A stretch of DNA of 64,000 nt from Caballeronia hypogeia. GTDB lineage: Bacteria; Pseudomonadota; Gammaproteobacteria; Burkholderiales; Burkholderiaceae. The stretch covers positions 248,001 to 312,000 of the forward strand of contig NZ_FCOA02000003.1 of NCBI RefSeq assembly GCF_001544875.2. The letters are read 5' to 3'. Shown piece by piece: positions 27,361 to 36,043 of this stretch (position 1 is its first letter; the number at the start of each line of letters is the position of its first letter). Under the pieces are notes generated by a model, which saw nothing but the letters and a program-made list of their open reading frames with translations, was not told the DNA's origin and made no database searches. The translations under genes were made by a program, and so were the position numbers.

Positions 27361-29702
27361 TCAGTGTGCGCCCGAAGGCATCTTCGAATTTGTCGCCACC
27401 AGCGAAACGCCGACACAATGCGTCTCGACCGACGCATAGCCCGCGCTGCTCTTCTCGCTCTTGCCCTTCTCCGCCGGTAACGAATACGCAATCGTGCAGC
27501 GATTGCCCGTCGCGTCGCCCCATCGCACCGTCAACGTGCCGCTGTCCTCCATGCCGCGCGCGAAAATCCGGCTGTCCTGCGCGACGACGCCGACCACGCG
27601 GCCTTGCGCATCCGTCACCTCCGCGCCGAACGGCAACGCTTCGCCGCCCATGCGCGGCGCGCGGATCAACGCGGCGCGGCCCGTCACCGTCTTGTACTTG
27701 AGCAACACGACCGAGCCGAAATGCGGCGCGGAACGTTCCGACGTCGATTCGAATTCCACTTCGGTCGACGTGCCCTTCGGATCGATATCGACGGTATTCA
27801 TGCTATAGGGCGTCATGAACGGCACCACCGCATAACCACGCGAATCGACCTTCACGCCGCTCGAACCCGACACCGATGCGCCCTCCGCGCCCTTCGCCTC
27901 GACGATGCCGAACGTATCACCCACCGTTTGCGACAAGGTCACGCCGCCCGGATGCGCGACGATCGAACCGCTCACGCCCGCCGAAACCTGCGACGAGTTC
28001 GCGCCCCCGCACCGACGCCGACACCTGCGCGTAAGGCGCGCGATAAATGCCGCTCGCGCCGGCGTTCGCGCCGATGTCCGACCCTGCGCCCTGGCTGGCG
28101 GCGCCATACACGTTGTATGAGTACTGGTTGCTCGCGCCGGCCGCGCCGCTCAGGCTCGCCTGCACGCTCGACGCATTCCTGGCGGCGTTCGCGTTCATCG
28201 TCAGTTGCGGCGCATGTTGCGAGTGACCGAGCGGAATGGTCGTGCTCAGCATGATCTCGTTCGACATGGTGCCGTCCGCGTTTGCCGTGCGCCCGGCCGT
28301 CAGGCTATATGTGCCGTACTTGAAACTGTTCGAATACCCCGTCTGGAAGAATAGATCACGCCCGCCGCGATTCCAGTACGTTTGCGACGAGGCGGTCGCG
28401 AACACCGACGCATTGTTTTTCAGCGGCTGATTCACCGTCAATTGCGTGCGGCCGCGCTGCCGGTCCGTGACGTCGCCGCCGTGCTCGGCATAGTCGCGTA
28501 CGCGCGCGGCATCGGAGAAACCGAGATAGCCTGCGTCGGAATACCGATATGAACCGAGCGTGAAGCTGGTATGGGTCGCGTCGATGAACTTGCTGTATGC
28601 GATGCGCAAGCTCCGGCCGCTCGCCGTCTGCACGCCGGGAATCTGCGTGCGCGCCGTGGTGACGTCCGCGGAGAAGGCGCCGAGCTTCGTGTTCAGCGCC
28701 GCGCCCACATTCGCCGCGAGGTAGCCCTGGGCTGCGATCGTGCCGCCATAGAGCGTGACCAGATTGGTGAGACCGCGCTGCACGGTCAACTGGGCGAAGT
28801 TCGGCTTGCTTTCGAGGGACTCGTCGCGCAACTGGCCGGCGGTGACGGCGAAGCGCGTGGTGCCCGGGCGCAACGACTGCGCCACGGCCGCATAGGGCAC
28901 GGAGAACTGCTTGGTGCGGCCATCGGCTTCGGTCACGGTGACGTCGAGATTGCCGCCGTAGCCTGTCGCGTACAGATCCTTGATCTCGAACGGGCCCGGT
29001 GACACGCTCGTCTCGTAGATGACCTGGCCGTTCTGGCGCACCGTCACGCGCGCGTTCGAATCCGCCGTGCCGCGCACGACTGGCGCATAGCCGCGCAGGG
29101 ATTCCGGCAGCATGCGGTCATCGGTTGCGATCTGCGCGCCGCGAAACGCGACGCTGTCGAACACGTCGCCGGTGGTTTGCGCGTCGCCGAGCGTGGCCTG
29201 CGCCTTGAACTTCGGCAAGTCATGCTGCACGTAGGTCGCGATGTTGTCGAGCTCCGTGGCCTGCCCGGTCGAAGCCGTCACCGACGACTGATGCCTGAAA
29301 TGCCATGCGCCGATATTCACGCCCGCGTTCAATCCCAGGTATTCCTGCGTCGAGTGCGCGCCGCCGGCGTTGGTCTGATACGCGTTCGCGTTGTAACTGA
29401 GGAAACCGGCGTTCACGCCCTTGTCCCACAGTTCCGGCGAGACATAACCGCGCGCGATATTGCGCGTGTATTTCTGGGGGATGGAAATCGAGAGCTTCTG
29501 CTCGGCGAAATCGAAGTCAACGGAAGCGCCCGGAATTTGCGCACGCGGGTCGATGCACGCGTCGGCGTTCTGAAGAGCCGCGTCCTGCGAGTGCTCCGCG
29601 GCGATCTTCTCGAAGTCGACGCCGAAGCCTTCGAGCATCTTGCGGGTGAGGCACGGCGTGGCGTTCGCGCCGCCGTTCGACGCAACGAAGCGGATGTCGT
29701 CA
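27361..29702 (-). pseudogene. Fimbrial usher, C-terminal part, frameshifted
   Basis: The distal part of an outer-membrane usher, which would form the pore that exports pilus subunits. It covers the end of the N-terminal region through beta-barrel, plug and C-terminal domains. A long frame ends in nonsense after QVSASVRG. The family sequence resumes in another frame as NSSQVSAGVSGSIVAHPGGV and runs to 27361. Removing one G from the G run read at 28004-28008 restores a single frame, so this is a one-base insertion. Its 5' part lies beyond an IS66 element (32147-32447). Two independent lesions make a working usher very unlikely. Confidence 0.9.
29695..29702 (+). repeat. Left 8-bp target duplication of the IS66 element
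   Basis: TGTCGTCA directly before the left inverted repeat. An identical copy directly follows the right end at 32147-32154. Confidence 0.95.
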
Positions 29703-29787
29703 GTAAGCAACCGGCGAAGTCATCTTGATCTGCAAGTCGAGCAGCCGGACGATCATGTCCATTCAGATTTTAAATGGACATGTGTAC

Positions 29788-30171
29788 ATGATGGACGAAC
29801 CCGAGGTGGTCCAGGATGTTGTTCAGCCGACACGGCGCCGGCGGCATAGCAAGGAATTCAAGCAGATGGTCATTCGGGCGGCAATGCAGCCAAACGTGTC
29901 GATTGCGGCCGTGGCACTGCATTACCGGTTGAACGCCAACCTGCTGCGCGGTTGGGTTGCGGCGCAGGAGGAGCGCGATGTCGCTGAAGCGGCGCGACAG
30001 GAGTTGAATGTCTCGACGTCGGAATTTGTTCCACTGCAGATGCAAAATGGTTTTGCAGGGGCGACGCACATCGAGATTGAGGTGCGCAGAGGCGCGACGT
30101 CGATCACGGTGCGCTGGCCGCTGTCGGCCGCGAGCGACTGCGCAACTTGGCTGCAGGGGTGGTTGCGTTGA
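29788..30171 (+). CDS. tnpA: IS66 accessory protein TnpA
   Basis: A 127-residue accessory protein of IS66. It has the Trp/helix-turn-helix type start RRRRHSKEFKQMVIRAAMQPNVSIAAVALHYRLNANLLRGWV seen in OrfA of this family. Upstream ATGs at 29755 and 29725 are possible starts. The stop overlaps tnpB by 4 bases (TTGA). Known IS66 elements need TnpA and TnpB as well as the transposase TnpC; their exact action is not settled. Confidence 0.88.
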   Translation: MMDEPEVVQDVVQPTRRRRHSKEFKQMVIRAAMQPNVSIAAVALHYRLNANLLRGWVAAQEERDVAEAARQELNVSTSEFVPLQMQNGFAGATHIEIEVRRGATSITVRWPLSAASDCATWLQGWLR

Positions 30172-30503
30172 TTCGCATCGATGCCATCTGGCTCGCGACG
30201 GAGCCGGTCGACATGCGCGCCGGTGCTGATACGCTGCTTGTGCGCGTGGTCAAGGTGTTCGGGTCAGTGAGGCCCCATCATGCCTACCTGTTTGCCAATC
30301 GTCACTCGACCCGAATGAAGGTGCTGGTCTACGATGGTCTGGGTATATGGCTCGCCGCACGCCGGCTGAACAAGGGGCGCTTCGTCTGGACGAACGGCGA
30401 GCAGGCAGTGAGCGTTGGGCTGAGCCCTGAACAGCTTCGGGCTCTCGTGATGGGACTGCCGTGGCGCACTCTCGCGCCGGATCATGCAATCACAGTGGTT
30501 TGA
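30168..30503 (+). CDS. tnpB: IS66 accessory protein TnpB
   Basis: A 111-residue IS66 OrfB protein, typified by DMRAGADTLLVRVVKVFG, then HHAYLFANRHSTRMKVLVYDGLG and LARRLNKGRFVW. I prefer a TTG start at 30168, which overlaps the tnpA stop codon as TTGA and suits translational coupling; a longer frame would begin at 30147. It is required for transposition in related IS66 elements, with an unclear biochemical role. Confidence 0.88.
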   Translation: MIRIDAIWLATEPVDMRAGADTLLVRVVKVFGSVRPHHAYLFANRHSTRMKVLVYDGLGIWLAARRLNKGRFVWTNGEQAVSVGLSPEQLRALVMGLPWRTLAPDHAITVV

Positions 30504-30566
30504 GCCCTGTGACTACGTAAACTGTTTCGCTTCACCGATGTACGGGGTTCTGGCAGACTGGTCTGC

Positions 30567-32099
30567 ATGAAACTGCCCGCCGATCTCGACGCCCTCAGTA
30601 CCGAACAGATACGCGAACTGAACGCGAAGCTGATGGCCGAAATCGCCGAGAAAGAAAGAGAGTTGCAGTACCGGCAAACACGTATCGACCAGCTTACGCA
30701 CGAACTCTCGGTCATCAAACGGCAGCAGTTCGGCAGGCGCAGTGAGCAGCTCAACAAGGAGCAACTGAGCCTGCTCGAGGAAGCGCTCGATGCGGATCTG
30801 GCGGCGATCGGGCTTGAGCTGCAGGGGCTGAAGTCCGGCGAGCGGGCTGGTAAACCACGTCAACAGCCAAAGCGGGCACCGCTTCCTCCCGAGCTGCCAC
30901 GTACCGACATTCATCACGAGCCGGATAGCACGATCTGTACGTGCGGCTGCGAACGCGTTCGTATCGGCGAGGACATCAGCGAAAAGCTGGATTACACGCC
31001 CGGCGTGTTCACGGTAGAGCGGCATATCCGGGGAAAATGGGCGTGCAAGGCATGCGAGACGCTGGTGCAGGCTGCGGTGCCGCCTCATGTGATCGACAAG
31101 GGTATCCCGACCACCGGCCTGCTCGCCCAGGTGCTGGTCGCCAAGTACAGCGATCACCTGCCGTTGTATCGACAGGAGCGCATCTTTGCGCGGGCGGGTC
31201 TGGCAATCGCGCAATCGACGCTCGGCGCCTGGGTTGGCGAGTGTGGCGTGCGCCTGCAGCCCCTGGTCGATGCACTTCGCGAAGAAGTGTTGCAGCAGGC
31301 GGTACTGCATGCCGACGAGACGCCGGTACAGATGCTTGCGCCGGGAAAGGGCAAGACCCATCGAGCCTATCTGTGGGCGTACAGTACCACGCAGTTCTCC
31401 GATCTGAAGGCTGTGATCTACGACTTCGCCGAGAGCCGCGCTGGCGAACATGCACGCGCATTTCTAGGCGAGTGGCGCGGCAAGCTGACGTGTGACGACT
31501 ATGGAGGCTATAAGGCCAGCTTCCAGAGCGGCGTGACGGAAACGGGGTGCCTGGCCCATGCGCGTCGTAAATTCTTTGATTTACACGTCAAGCACCAGAG
31601 CGAGCTGGCCGAGCCCGCGCTGCGATACTTCGGCGCATTGTATGAAATCGAACGCGACGTCGCGGAACTCGAGCCCGATAGAAGACGTCTTGTGCGTCAA
31701 GAGCGGGCTCGCCCCATCGCCGACGAGCTTCATGCATGGTTGCTCACGCAACGGCAGCGTGTGCCGGACGGATCCGGGATCGCCGCAGCACTCGACTACA
31801 GCCTCAAACGTTGGGAAGCGCTTACGCGCTATCTGGATGACGGGCATGTGCCTGCGGATAACAACTGGGTCGAAAATCAAATACGGCCATGGGCCTTGGG
31901 AAGGTCGAACTGGTTGTTCGCAGGCTCTCTGCGTGCCGGAAAACGCGCGGCCGCGATCATGACATTGATCCGCTCTGCACAACTGAACGCGCATGATCCG
32001 CTGGCTTACCTCAAGGACGTGTTGACGCGCTTGCCGACACACCGAGCCTCCGACATCGCGCAACTGCTTCCTCATCGTTGGACGCCGGCCGCTGCTTGA
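30567..32099 (+). CDS. tnpC: IS66 transposase TnpC
   Basis: A 510-residue DDE transposase. Residues about 1-60 form a leucine-zipper-like coiled coil (EQIRELNAKLMAEIAEKERELQ). A zinc-finger-like region follows, with CTCGCERV and CKACETL cysteine pairs. The catalytic acids are likely the D in LHADETPVQM, the D in CDDYGGYKA and the E in NNWVENQIRPWALGR. Full family length and no interruption are seen, so the element may be functional. It starts 63 bases after tnpB. Confidence 0.95.
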   Translation: MKLPADLDALSTEQIRELNAKLMAEIAEKERELQYRQTRIDQLTHELSVIKRQQFGRRSEQLNKEQLSLLEEALDADLAAIGLELQGLKSGERAGKPRQQPKRAPLPPELPRTDIHHEPDSTICTCGCERVRIGEDISEKLDYTPGVFTVERHIRGKWACKACETLVQAAVPPHVIDKGIPTTGLLAQVLVAKYSDHLPLYRQERIFARAGLAIAQSTLGAWVGECGVRLQPLVDALREEVLQQAVLHADETPVQMLAPGKGKTHRAYLWAYSTTQFSDLKAVIYDFAESRAGEHARAFLGEWRGKLTCDDYGGYKASFQSGVTETGCLAHARRKFFDLHVKHQSELAEPALRYFGALYEIERDVAELEPDRRRLVRQERARPIADELHAWLLTQRQRVPDGSGIAAALDYSLKRWEALTRYLDDGHVPADNNWVENQIRPWALGRSNWLFAGSLRAGKRAAAIMTLIRSAQLNAHDPLAYLKDVLTRLPTHRASDIAQLLPHRWTPAAA

Positions 32100-32146
32100 T
32101 CATTTACGCGATTGCCCACGTCAAGATGCCTTCCCCGCGTGCTTAC

Positions 32147-32154
32147 TGTCGTCA
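32147..32154 (+). repeat. Right 8-bp target duplication of the IS66 element
   Basis: TGTCGTCA, identical to the copy at 29695-29702. It is also part of the usher coding sequence. Confidence 0.95.
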
Positions 32155-32447
32155 CGGGCGACGCGACTCTCGTTCACGAAGATATCGACGGCGTAGACAC
32201 CCGGCGAAACGACATTGCCGCGCGCGAAGCGTGAGACGTCGACACCCCGGTTCGCGTCGAGTTGCAGGAAAGTCGCATCGAACTCGACGTCCTGATTCGC
32301 TTCGCTTGCGTGAAGCTCCGATGCAAGGCCGATGCCGGCGCCCATCGCGAACGCGTACATGACGAGCGCCGCCACGGGGCGCAGCATGAACGACGACGCC
32401 GTTTGCGCGGGGGCTGAAGCGTGCGGTGCATCTCGACGTGCTCTCAT
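32147..32447 (-). pseudogene. Fimbrial usher, N-terminal fragment
   Basis: The first 100 codons of the usher. A signal peptide lies near MLRPVAALVMYAFAMGAGIG (about residues 21-40), then VEFDATFLQLDANRGVDVSRF, the usual start of the usher N-terminal domain, which binds chaperone-subunit complexes. It breaks off at VNESRVARDD, where the IS66 target site lies. After precise excision the frame would run on as DDIRFVASNGG in the distal fragment, as the length arithmetic confirms. The gap of 211 bases to the chaperone stop is long for this type of operon. Confidence 0.92.
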
Positions 32448-32511
32448 GTCCTTGGCCTCGGTTCCGACCGATTTTCCTGAATCAGTGCGATGAACCGATG
32501 CTAAGGATTTA

Positions 32512-32555
32512 TGAGATACGAATATCTAGGACGATTGCTAGTTTTGAGATACGAA
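32512..32555. repeat. Short direct repeat TGAGATACGAA
   Basis: The 11-base sequence TGAGATACGAA occurs at 32512-32522 and 32545-32555, with 33-base spacing, in an AT-rich stretch between the chaperone and usher genes. It could be a regulatory site. Confidence 0.45.
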
Positions 32556-32658
32556 ACTGAAACAGATCATTTACATCGCACCGTTATAAGTGAGGCAGCC
32601 GATGTTTTCGAGATGCACGGGCGTCGATCTGCCGGGTATTGCCCGGTTGCGGGTGAGC

Positions 32659-33399
32659 TCACTCGGAGACGTTGGCATCCCCTTCTATGGGGCCGCCGAA
32701 ATCGCTGATGGCAAGGTAGTGCACTTTGCCCGCGCGCACGCCACTCATCTGCGGCACAGGGATGACCTCGGTGCCGTGCGGCGGCACCATGCCGCCTCTT
32801 TCGTTCTTGTACGTGCGTCCGTTCGCGGTGACCTGAATTTCGCTAAACGAAACGTAGTAAGCACTCGGATTCGAAACGGCCAACGCATTACCTGCGCCCT
32901 CCGACGCAGGCACGATTTTCCATGCGAGCGCCTGGGGAGCCTCTTCTGGCTTGCCAGGGAGCTTCGGCGGCCGCATAAAAACCTTGATGCGCGTGCGGTA
33001 GGCCAGCTGGAGCGTATTGGCGTCGGACTTGGCGTCGACCTTGGGCGGCACATCGAGCACGTTGAGCCAGTAAATCGACTCCCGGTCCTGCGGCAATGCA
33101 GCGCCGCTGAACATGACCCGCAACGTCTGCGACTTGTTCGCATCCATGCGGAAAATGGGGGGAGTGATGACAAAGGGCGCCTTGCTGTCGCCGGGCTTGG
33201 TGTTCGCGTCGCCATCGTCCATCCAGACTTGGACGAGAGATGGATTGCGGCTGTCGTTATTGAGCTTGACGGTGACTTCGCGCTGATCCAGCGGATAGAC
33301 CACGCGCGTTCCGTTGATCGTTACGCTTGCCTGAACCGTGGCTGTGAATATTGCAAGGGATGAGGTCAATGCAACAAGTTCGGAAGTCAGTGCTCTCAT
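32659..33399 (-). CDS. Fimbrial periplasmic chaperone, PapD family
   Basis: A 246-residue periplasmic chaperone for pilus subunits. After a signal peptide ending near ATVQA, the mature part starts SVTINGTRVVYPLDQREVTVKLNN, typical of the PapD/FimC first domain. The donor-strand region is near SQTLRVMFSG, preceded by the conserved lysine in DANKSQ, and SIYWLNVLDVPP is diagnostic. It would cap subunits and hand them to the usher, which here is broken. The ATG at 33399 gives the signal peptide; the longer frame to 33501 is not used. Confidence 0.92.
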   Translation of the reverse strand: MRALTSELVALTSSLAIFTATVQASVTINGTRVVYPLDQREVTVKLNNDSRNPSLVQVWMDDGDANTKPGDSKAPFVITPPIFRMDANKSQTLRVMFSGAALPQDRESIYWLNVLDVPPKVDAKSDANTLQLAYRTRIKVFMRPPKLPGKPEEAPQALAWKIVPASEGAGNALAVSNPSAYYVSFSEIQVTANGRTYKNERGGMVPPHGTEVIPVPQMSGVRAGKVHYLAISDFGGPIEGDANVSE

Positions 33400-33436
33400 T
33401 GCGGCCGCCTGTAGATTGCCACGAACACTGTTATCT

Positions 33437-33476
33437 ATAGACCCGAACACGTGCCTACGCAAATGCTCGGGTCTAT
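33437..33476 (-). promoter_or_regulatory. Stem-loop upstream of the chaperone gene
   Basis: A perfect 10-bp inverted repeat (ATAGACCCGA and TCGGGTCTAT, 33437-33446 and 33467-33476) with a 20-base loop. It lies between the pilin and the chaperone and could slow RNA decay or partly stop transcription after the pilin. Confidence 0.55.
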
Positions 33477-33504
33477 CGTGCTGCTTTTGCTTCCACTGCA
33501 TTGC

Positions 33505-33714
33505 TGCTACTGCAACTACTCAACTTTCACTACTGGACTGCTATTTCTTCACTTCTACTGCGTCACTTCTACTGCGTCGCTTCTACTGCATTAATGCTAC
33601 TGCAACTACTCAACTTTCACTGCTGGACTGCTATTGCTTCACTTCTACTGCATCACTTCTACTGCGCTACTGCTGCTTCAGCTACTCAACTTTCACTGCT
33701 GGACTGCTACTGCC
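33505..33714 (-). repeat. Imperfect repeat array between pilin and chaperone
   Basis: A low-complexity region made of short CTACTGC-type units. A longer unit containing ACTCAACTTTCACTGCTGGA recurs at offsets of 90 and 76 bases (anchor ACTCAAC at 33518, 33608 and 33684). It begins directly after the pilin stop and ends near the stem-loop upstream of the chaperone. It is not coding on either strand in a convincing way and is unlike any other part of the window. Confidence 0.75.
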
Positions 33715-34287
33715 TTACTGATACTGCACCGAGTATTGAACCGATGTGTTCACGCTACCCGCGCTCGCCTTGCCAGTTGCGTAATACTGAGCGAAGTAGT
33801 TCAACGTTGCCGCGCCGCCCGAGATCGCCGCGCCGTTGCTGGCGACGTCATTGTTCGCGTTCGTCAGGATGTTGATCGGCTGCATGTTCTGGTTCAACAA
33901 GCGCACCTGCACGTTAGCGGCCGGCGACGCGGAAGCCTGATTCACCAGGTTGCCGCTACCTTGATCGACGGTCGGGCCGTTTTCGAAACGGGCCACCACC
34001 TTCGTCGCCGTGCCTGAGCAACCGCTCAGTTTCAGCGTGATATCGCCGAGGCTCGACATACCCGCCGTCGCCCCAGCGGACGACAGAGCGCCCGCCGAAA
34101 CCGTCGGCAAGGTTGCGGCGACGTTGGCCGGCGAGCCGTTCGCCACGCTGTTGATCGAGCAAGTCGAGTCCGACACCGCGCCGGCGATCGAGATCGTGCC
34201 GTCCGCCGCGTGAGCCGTATTCATGGACATGAGGGCAACGACGGCCATCGACGAAAAGGCTGCTGCAAGTGTGAGACGCTTCTGCAT
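33715..34287 (-). CDS. Major fimbrial subunit (type 1 pilin-like)
   Basis: A 190-residue pilin. The signal peptide MQKRLTLAAAFSSMAVVALMSMNTAHA is followed by a mature protein starting ADGTISIAGAVSDSTCSI. The cysteine pair (DSTCSINS and LSGCSGTA) forms the usual disulfide. It ends VNTSVQYSVQYQ, with the aromatic C-terminus bound by chaperones. It is first in the operon and has a good GGAG site before the ATG at 34287. The usual assembly partners follow downstream, but the usher is broken. Confidence 0.92.
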   Translation of the reverse strand: MQKRLTLAAAFSSMAVVALMSMNTAHAADGTISIAGAVSDSTCSINSVANGSPANVAATLPTVSAGALSSAGATAGMSSLGDITLKLSGCSGTATKVVARFENGPTVDQGSGNLVNQASASPAANVQVRLLNQNMQPINILTNANNDVASNGAAISGGAATLNYFAQYYATGKASAGSVNTSVQYSVQYQ

Positions 34288-34633
34288 GGTTTGCTCCGAA
34301 AACTTGGATAAGGGATTGCTTTCAAGCCAAGACACGCCGAAACGAATATGTCGTCACGCGATGCCTGAAATTCACGCTTTCCATCCGTCCCGCTCTGAAG
34401 CGCGGTTGAGTTCTGCGGTGTTTGGCGTTGAGAGAATGTTAGGGGAGCGATACTAGGATTGCTCTAATCCAATTCTCAATTCGAATCGGATAAGACTAGG
34501 ACCATGTTTCAAAAGTGTGCGCACAGCAGCGCTCTCATGGACATGGGGAATCCGCCGCGGACGCCGGAGTGCGTTGCTGAAATTTTGGCTCAGCGCTCTG
34601 ACGAGCGCGGATCTCAGCGTAGTCGCGGTTCGA
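34288..34633. other. Leader and promoter region of the fimbrial operon
   Basis: No gene is supported here. It holds the pilin leader and the likely promoter at 34450-34479, plus the tail of the region between the pilin and the protease gene. Confidence 0.55.
34450..34479 (-). promoter_or_regulatory. Sigma-70 promoter for the fimbrial operon
   Basis: On the minus strand TTGAGA (34474-34479), 18 bases, TAGTAT (34450-34455), in an AT-rich stretch. The transcript would begin near 34443, leaving a leader of about 155 bases before the pilin ATG. Confidence 0.6.
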
Positions 34634-35326
34634 TCATCGGCGCGCGATCGGCCACTGAGCGGGCGCAAAACGCACGTCGAAGCGCGACAGAAACGACTGT
34701 CCCAGCAAGCCATCGACACCGGCGCCGAACGCGGCGCCACCACTGTCGACCGTCACCGGCACGTTCGCAGCCGACACGCTTTTCAAAGTAACGGAATTGG
34801 CCTGCGTGAGTTTCGCGACGCGTATGCCGTTCGCCGTCTGAACATGGATCGGACGCGCGCGTTCGCTGGCGACGCGGGCCCGTTGCGCGAACGCGGACGT
34901 CAACGCCACGTACGAGGCTCCCGTATCCACGATGAAGACGCCCTCCGCGCCATTGACCCTGGCGCGGACGCGGATGGTCGTGCCCGCGGAACGCGGAAAG
35001 CTTGCCTGTCCCGTCGCATAGTCCGACACGCACGCCTGCTTCGATGCGTAGCGGGCGATCATCGACTGCGCCTGTGCGTTGCCGGCGCGATCGGGGCTTG
35101 CGGACTCCCACATCCGGATCATGCTGGCCGCGTCGCAATAACGCCCCGCCCGCGCGTAGATAGCGGCTGTGCGAATGAAGAGATTGCTGCTGACGGTGGC
35201 GCGGTCGGGTTCGAGCGCGAGCACCTGCATATAGTCGGCTAGCGCCTCGTCGACGCGTTCCGCGCCCTCGTACGCGCGTCCGCCGAGTGCCTTCATCGCC
35301 GCCCGGTTGCACGGCTGTTCGCTCAA
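34634..35326 (-). CDS. Retropepsin-like aspartyl protease with TPR segment, possibly 5'-truncated
   Basis: A 230-residue protein: a TPR-like helical part (about 10-105; YEGAERVDEALADYMQVLALEPDRA) followed by a retropepsin domain with FIVDTGASYVALT near 130-142 and the later LLGQSFLSRFDVRF. Family members are usually longer with an N-terminal signal or anchor, and none is seen here. The only start is a TTG at 35326 or the ATG at 35296. In-frame codons upstream to the TGA near 35378 still read like protein, including CRLIDRLSEQP, so the 5' end may have been lost. It could be a partial gene. Confidence 0.65.
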   Translation of the reverse strand: MSEQPCNRAAMKALGGRAYEGAERVDEALADYMQVLALEPDRATVSSNLFIRTAAIYARAGRYCDAASMIRMWESASPDRAGNAQAQSMIARYASKQACVSDYATGQASFPRSAGTTIRVRARVNGAEGVFIVDTGASYVALTSAFAQRARVASERARPIHVQTANGIRVAKLTQANSVTLKSVSAANVPVTVDSGGAAFGAGVDGLLGQSFLSRFDVRFAPAQWPIARR

Positions 35327-35395
35327 CCGATCGATGAGCCTGCATCGGCCGAGAATAGGAAAAGCTCGAAATCACGCGGACACGCGCATGAAGCC

Positions 35396-35854
35396 TCAAA
35401 ACCCGCGCGACAACACCGCCGTGCCGATCGTCACCACGCCCAGCACGAGATTGATCACTACGAGCCGCCTGACCGTGGCGACGGCGCGCGCGCCATCGGG
35501 CCAGTTCTGCGCCTGCACCGCGCGACGGATGCGCGGAAACACCGCGAAGCGGATATGCCCGAAGATGAGCATCATCACGATGCCTAGGCCCGCCATTGCA
35601 TGCAATGTCCACACGGCGTGGCCACCGCCGAACTCCATCAGCAGAAAGCCGCCGGTGATCAGAATCACCAGCACGGCGCCGCCGACCCAATTGAAGAAGC
35701 GCGCGAAAACCGCTTCCCAAAGCGGCAGACGCAATTGCGGCGTGAGATCGCCGAGCGCGGGGCGCAGACAGAAGTGCGCGAAGACCATGCCGCCGATCCA
35801 GACGGCTACGCCAAGCAAGTGCAGAAAGAGCGCGGCTTCGATGGCTTTGTTCAT
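35396..35854 (-). CDS. CopD-family inner-membrane protein
   Basis: A 152-residue protein with four hydrophobic segments. The start EAALFLHLLGVAVWIGGMVFAHFCLRPAL and the middle VWTLHAMAGLGIVMMLIFGHIRFAVFPRIRRA resemble the CopD-like/HemJ-related group, with conserved histidines in LHLLG and LHAM that could bind heme or metal. Members are linked to copper handling or to protoporphyrinogen oxidation, but no further gene nearby supports either role. No operon partner is close. Confidence 0.75.
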   Translation of the reverse strand: MNKAIEAALFLHLLGVAVWIGGMVFAHFCLRPALGDLTPQLRLPLWEAVFARFFNWVGGAVLVILITGGFLLMEFGGGHAVWTLHAMAGLGIVMMLIFGHIRFAVFPRIRRAVQAQNWPDGARAVATVRRLVVINLVLGVVTIGTAVLSRGF

Positions 35855-35941
35855 TGTGTTCCCGGGCTGACTTCGTTAGCTAAAGTTTGGCCGTTCGACT
35901 GAAGCTTCGCGCAGCAGTTCCAGCCGGCTTGCGACAAACAC

Positions 35942-35982
35942 AAAAAAAGAAGCGCCTCGCCGCATGATCGCGACGAGGCGCT
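35942..35982 (-). terminator. Rho-independent terminator after parC
   Basis: On the minus strand, a 9-bp stem (AGCGCCTCG and CGAGGCGCT, 35951-35959 and 35974-35982) is followed by CTTTTTTTG. It lies about 60 bases past the parC stop. Confidence 0.9.
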
Positions 35983-36043
35983 CCTCGATGATGCCCGCAT
36001 GCGCGATGCCTGCATGTCGGCATCGCTTCACGAAAGTTCAGGC

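Larger units (their letters stand above)
29703..32146 (+). mobile_element. IS66-family insertion sequence, complete
   Basis: A 2,444-bp element inside the usher gene. The left end starts GTAAGCAACCGGCGAAGTCA at 29703. The right end, read inward from 32146, starts GTAAGCACGCGGGGAAGGCA; the two 26-base ends share 22 positions. Flanking 8-bp duplications TGTCGTCA are identical. It carries the three genes tnpA, tnpB and tnpC on the plus strand, opposite to the usher. All three frames look intact and the ends are clean, so insertion is recent and the element may be active. Excision with one TGTCGTCA copy would restore the usher frame at this point. Confidence 0.96.

Noticed and set aside
28000..28020. 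Programmed frameshift in the usher
   Set aside because: No slippery heptamer with a downstream structure is seen, ushers are not known to use frameshifting, and the gene is also broken by IS66.
33505..33714. CRISPR-like array
   Set aside because: Repeats are imperfect and unequal, spacers are not unique, and no cas genes are nearby.
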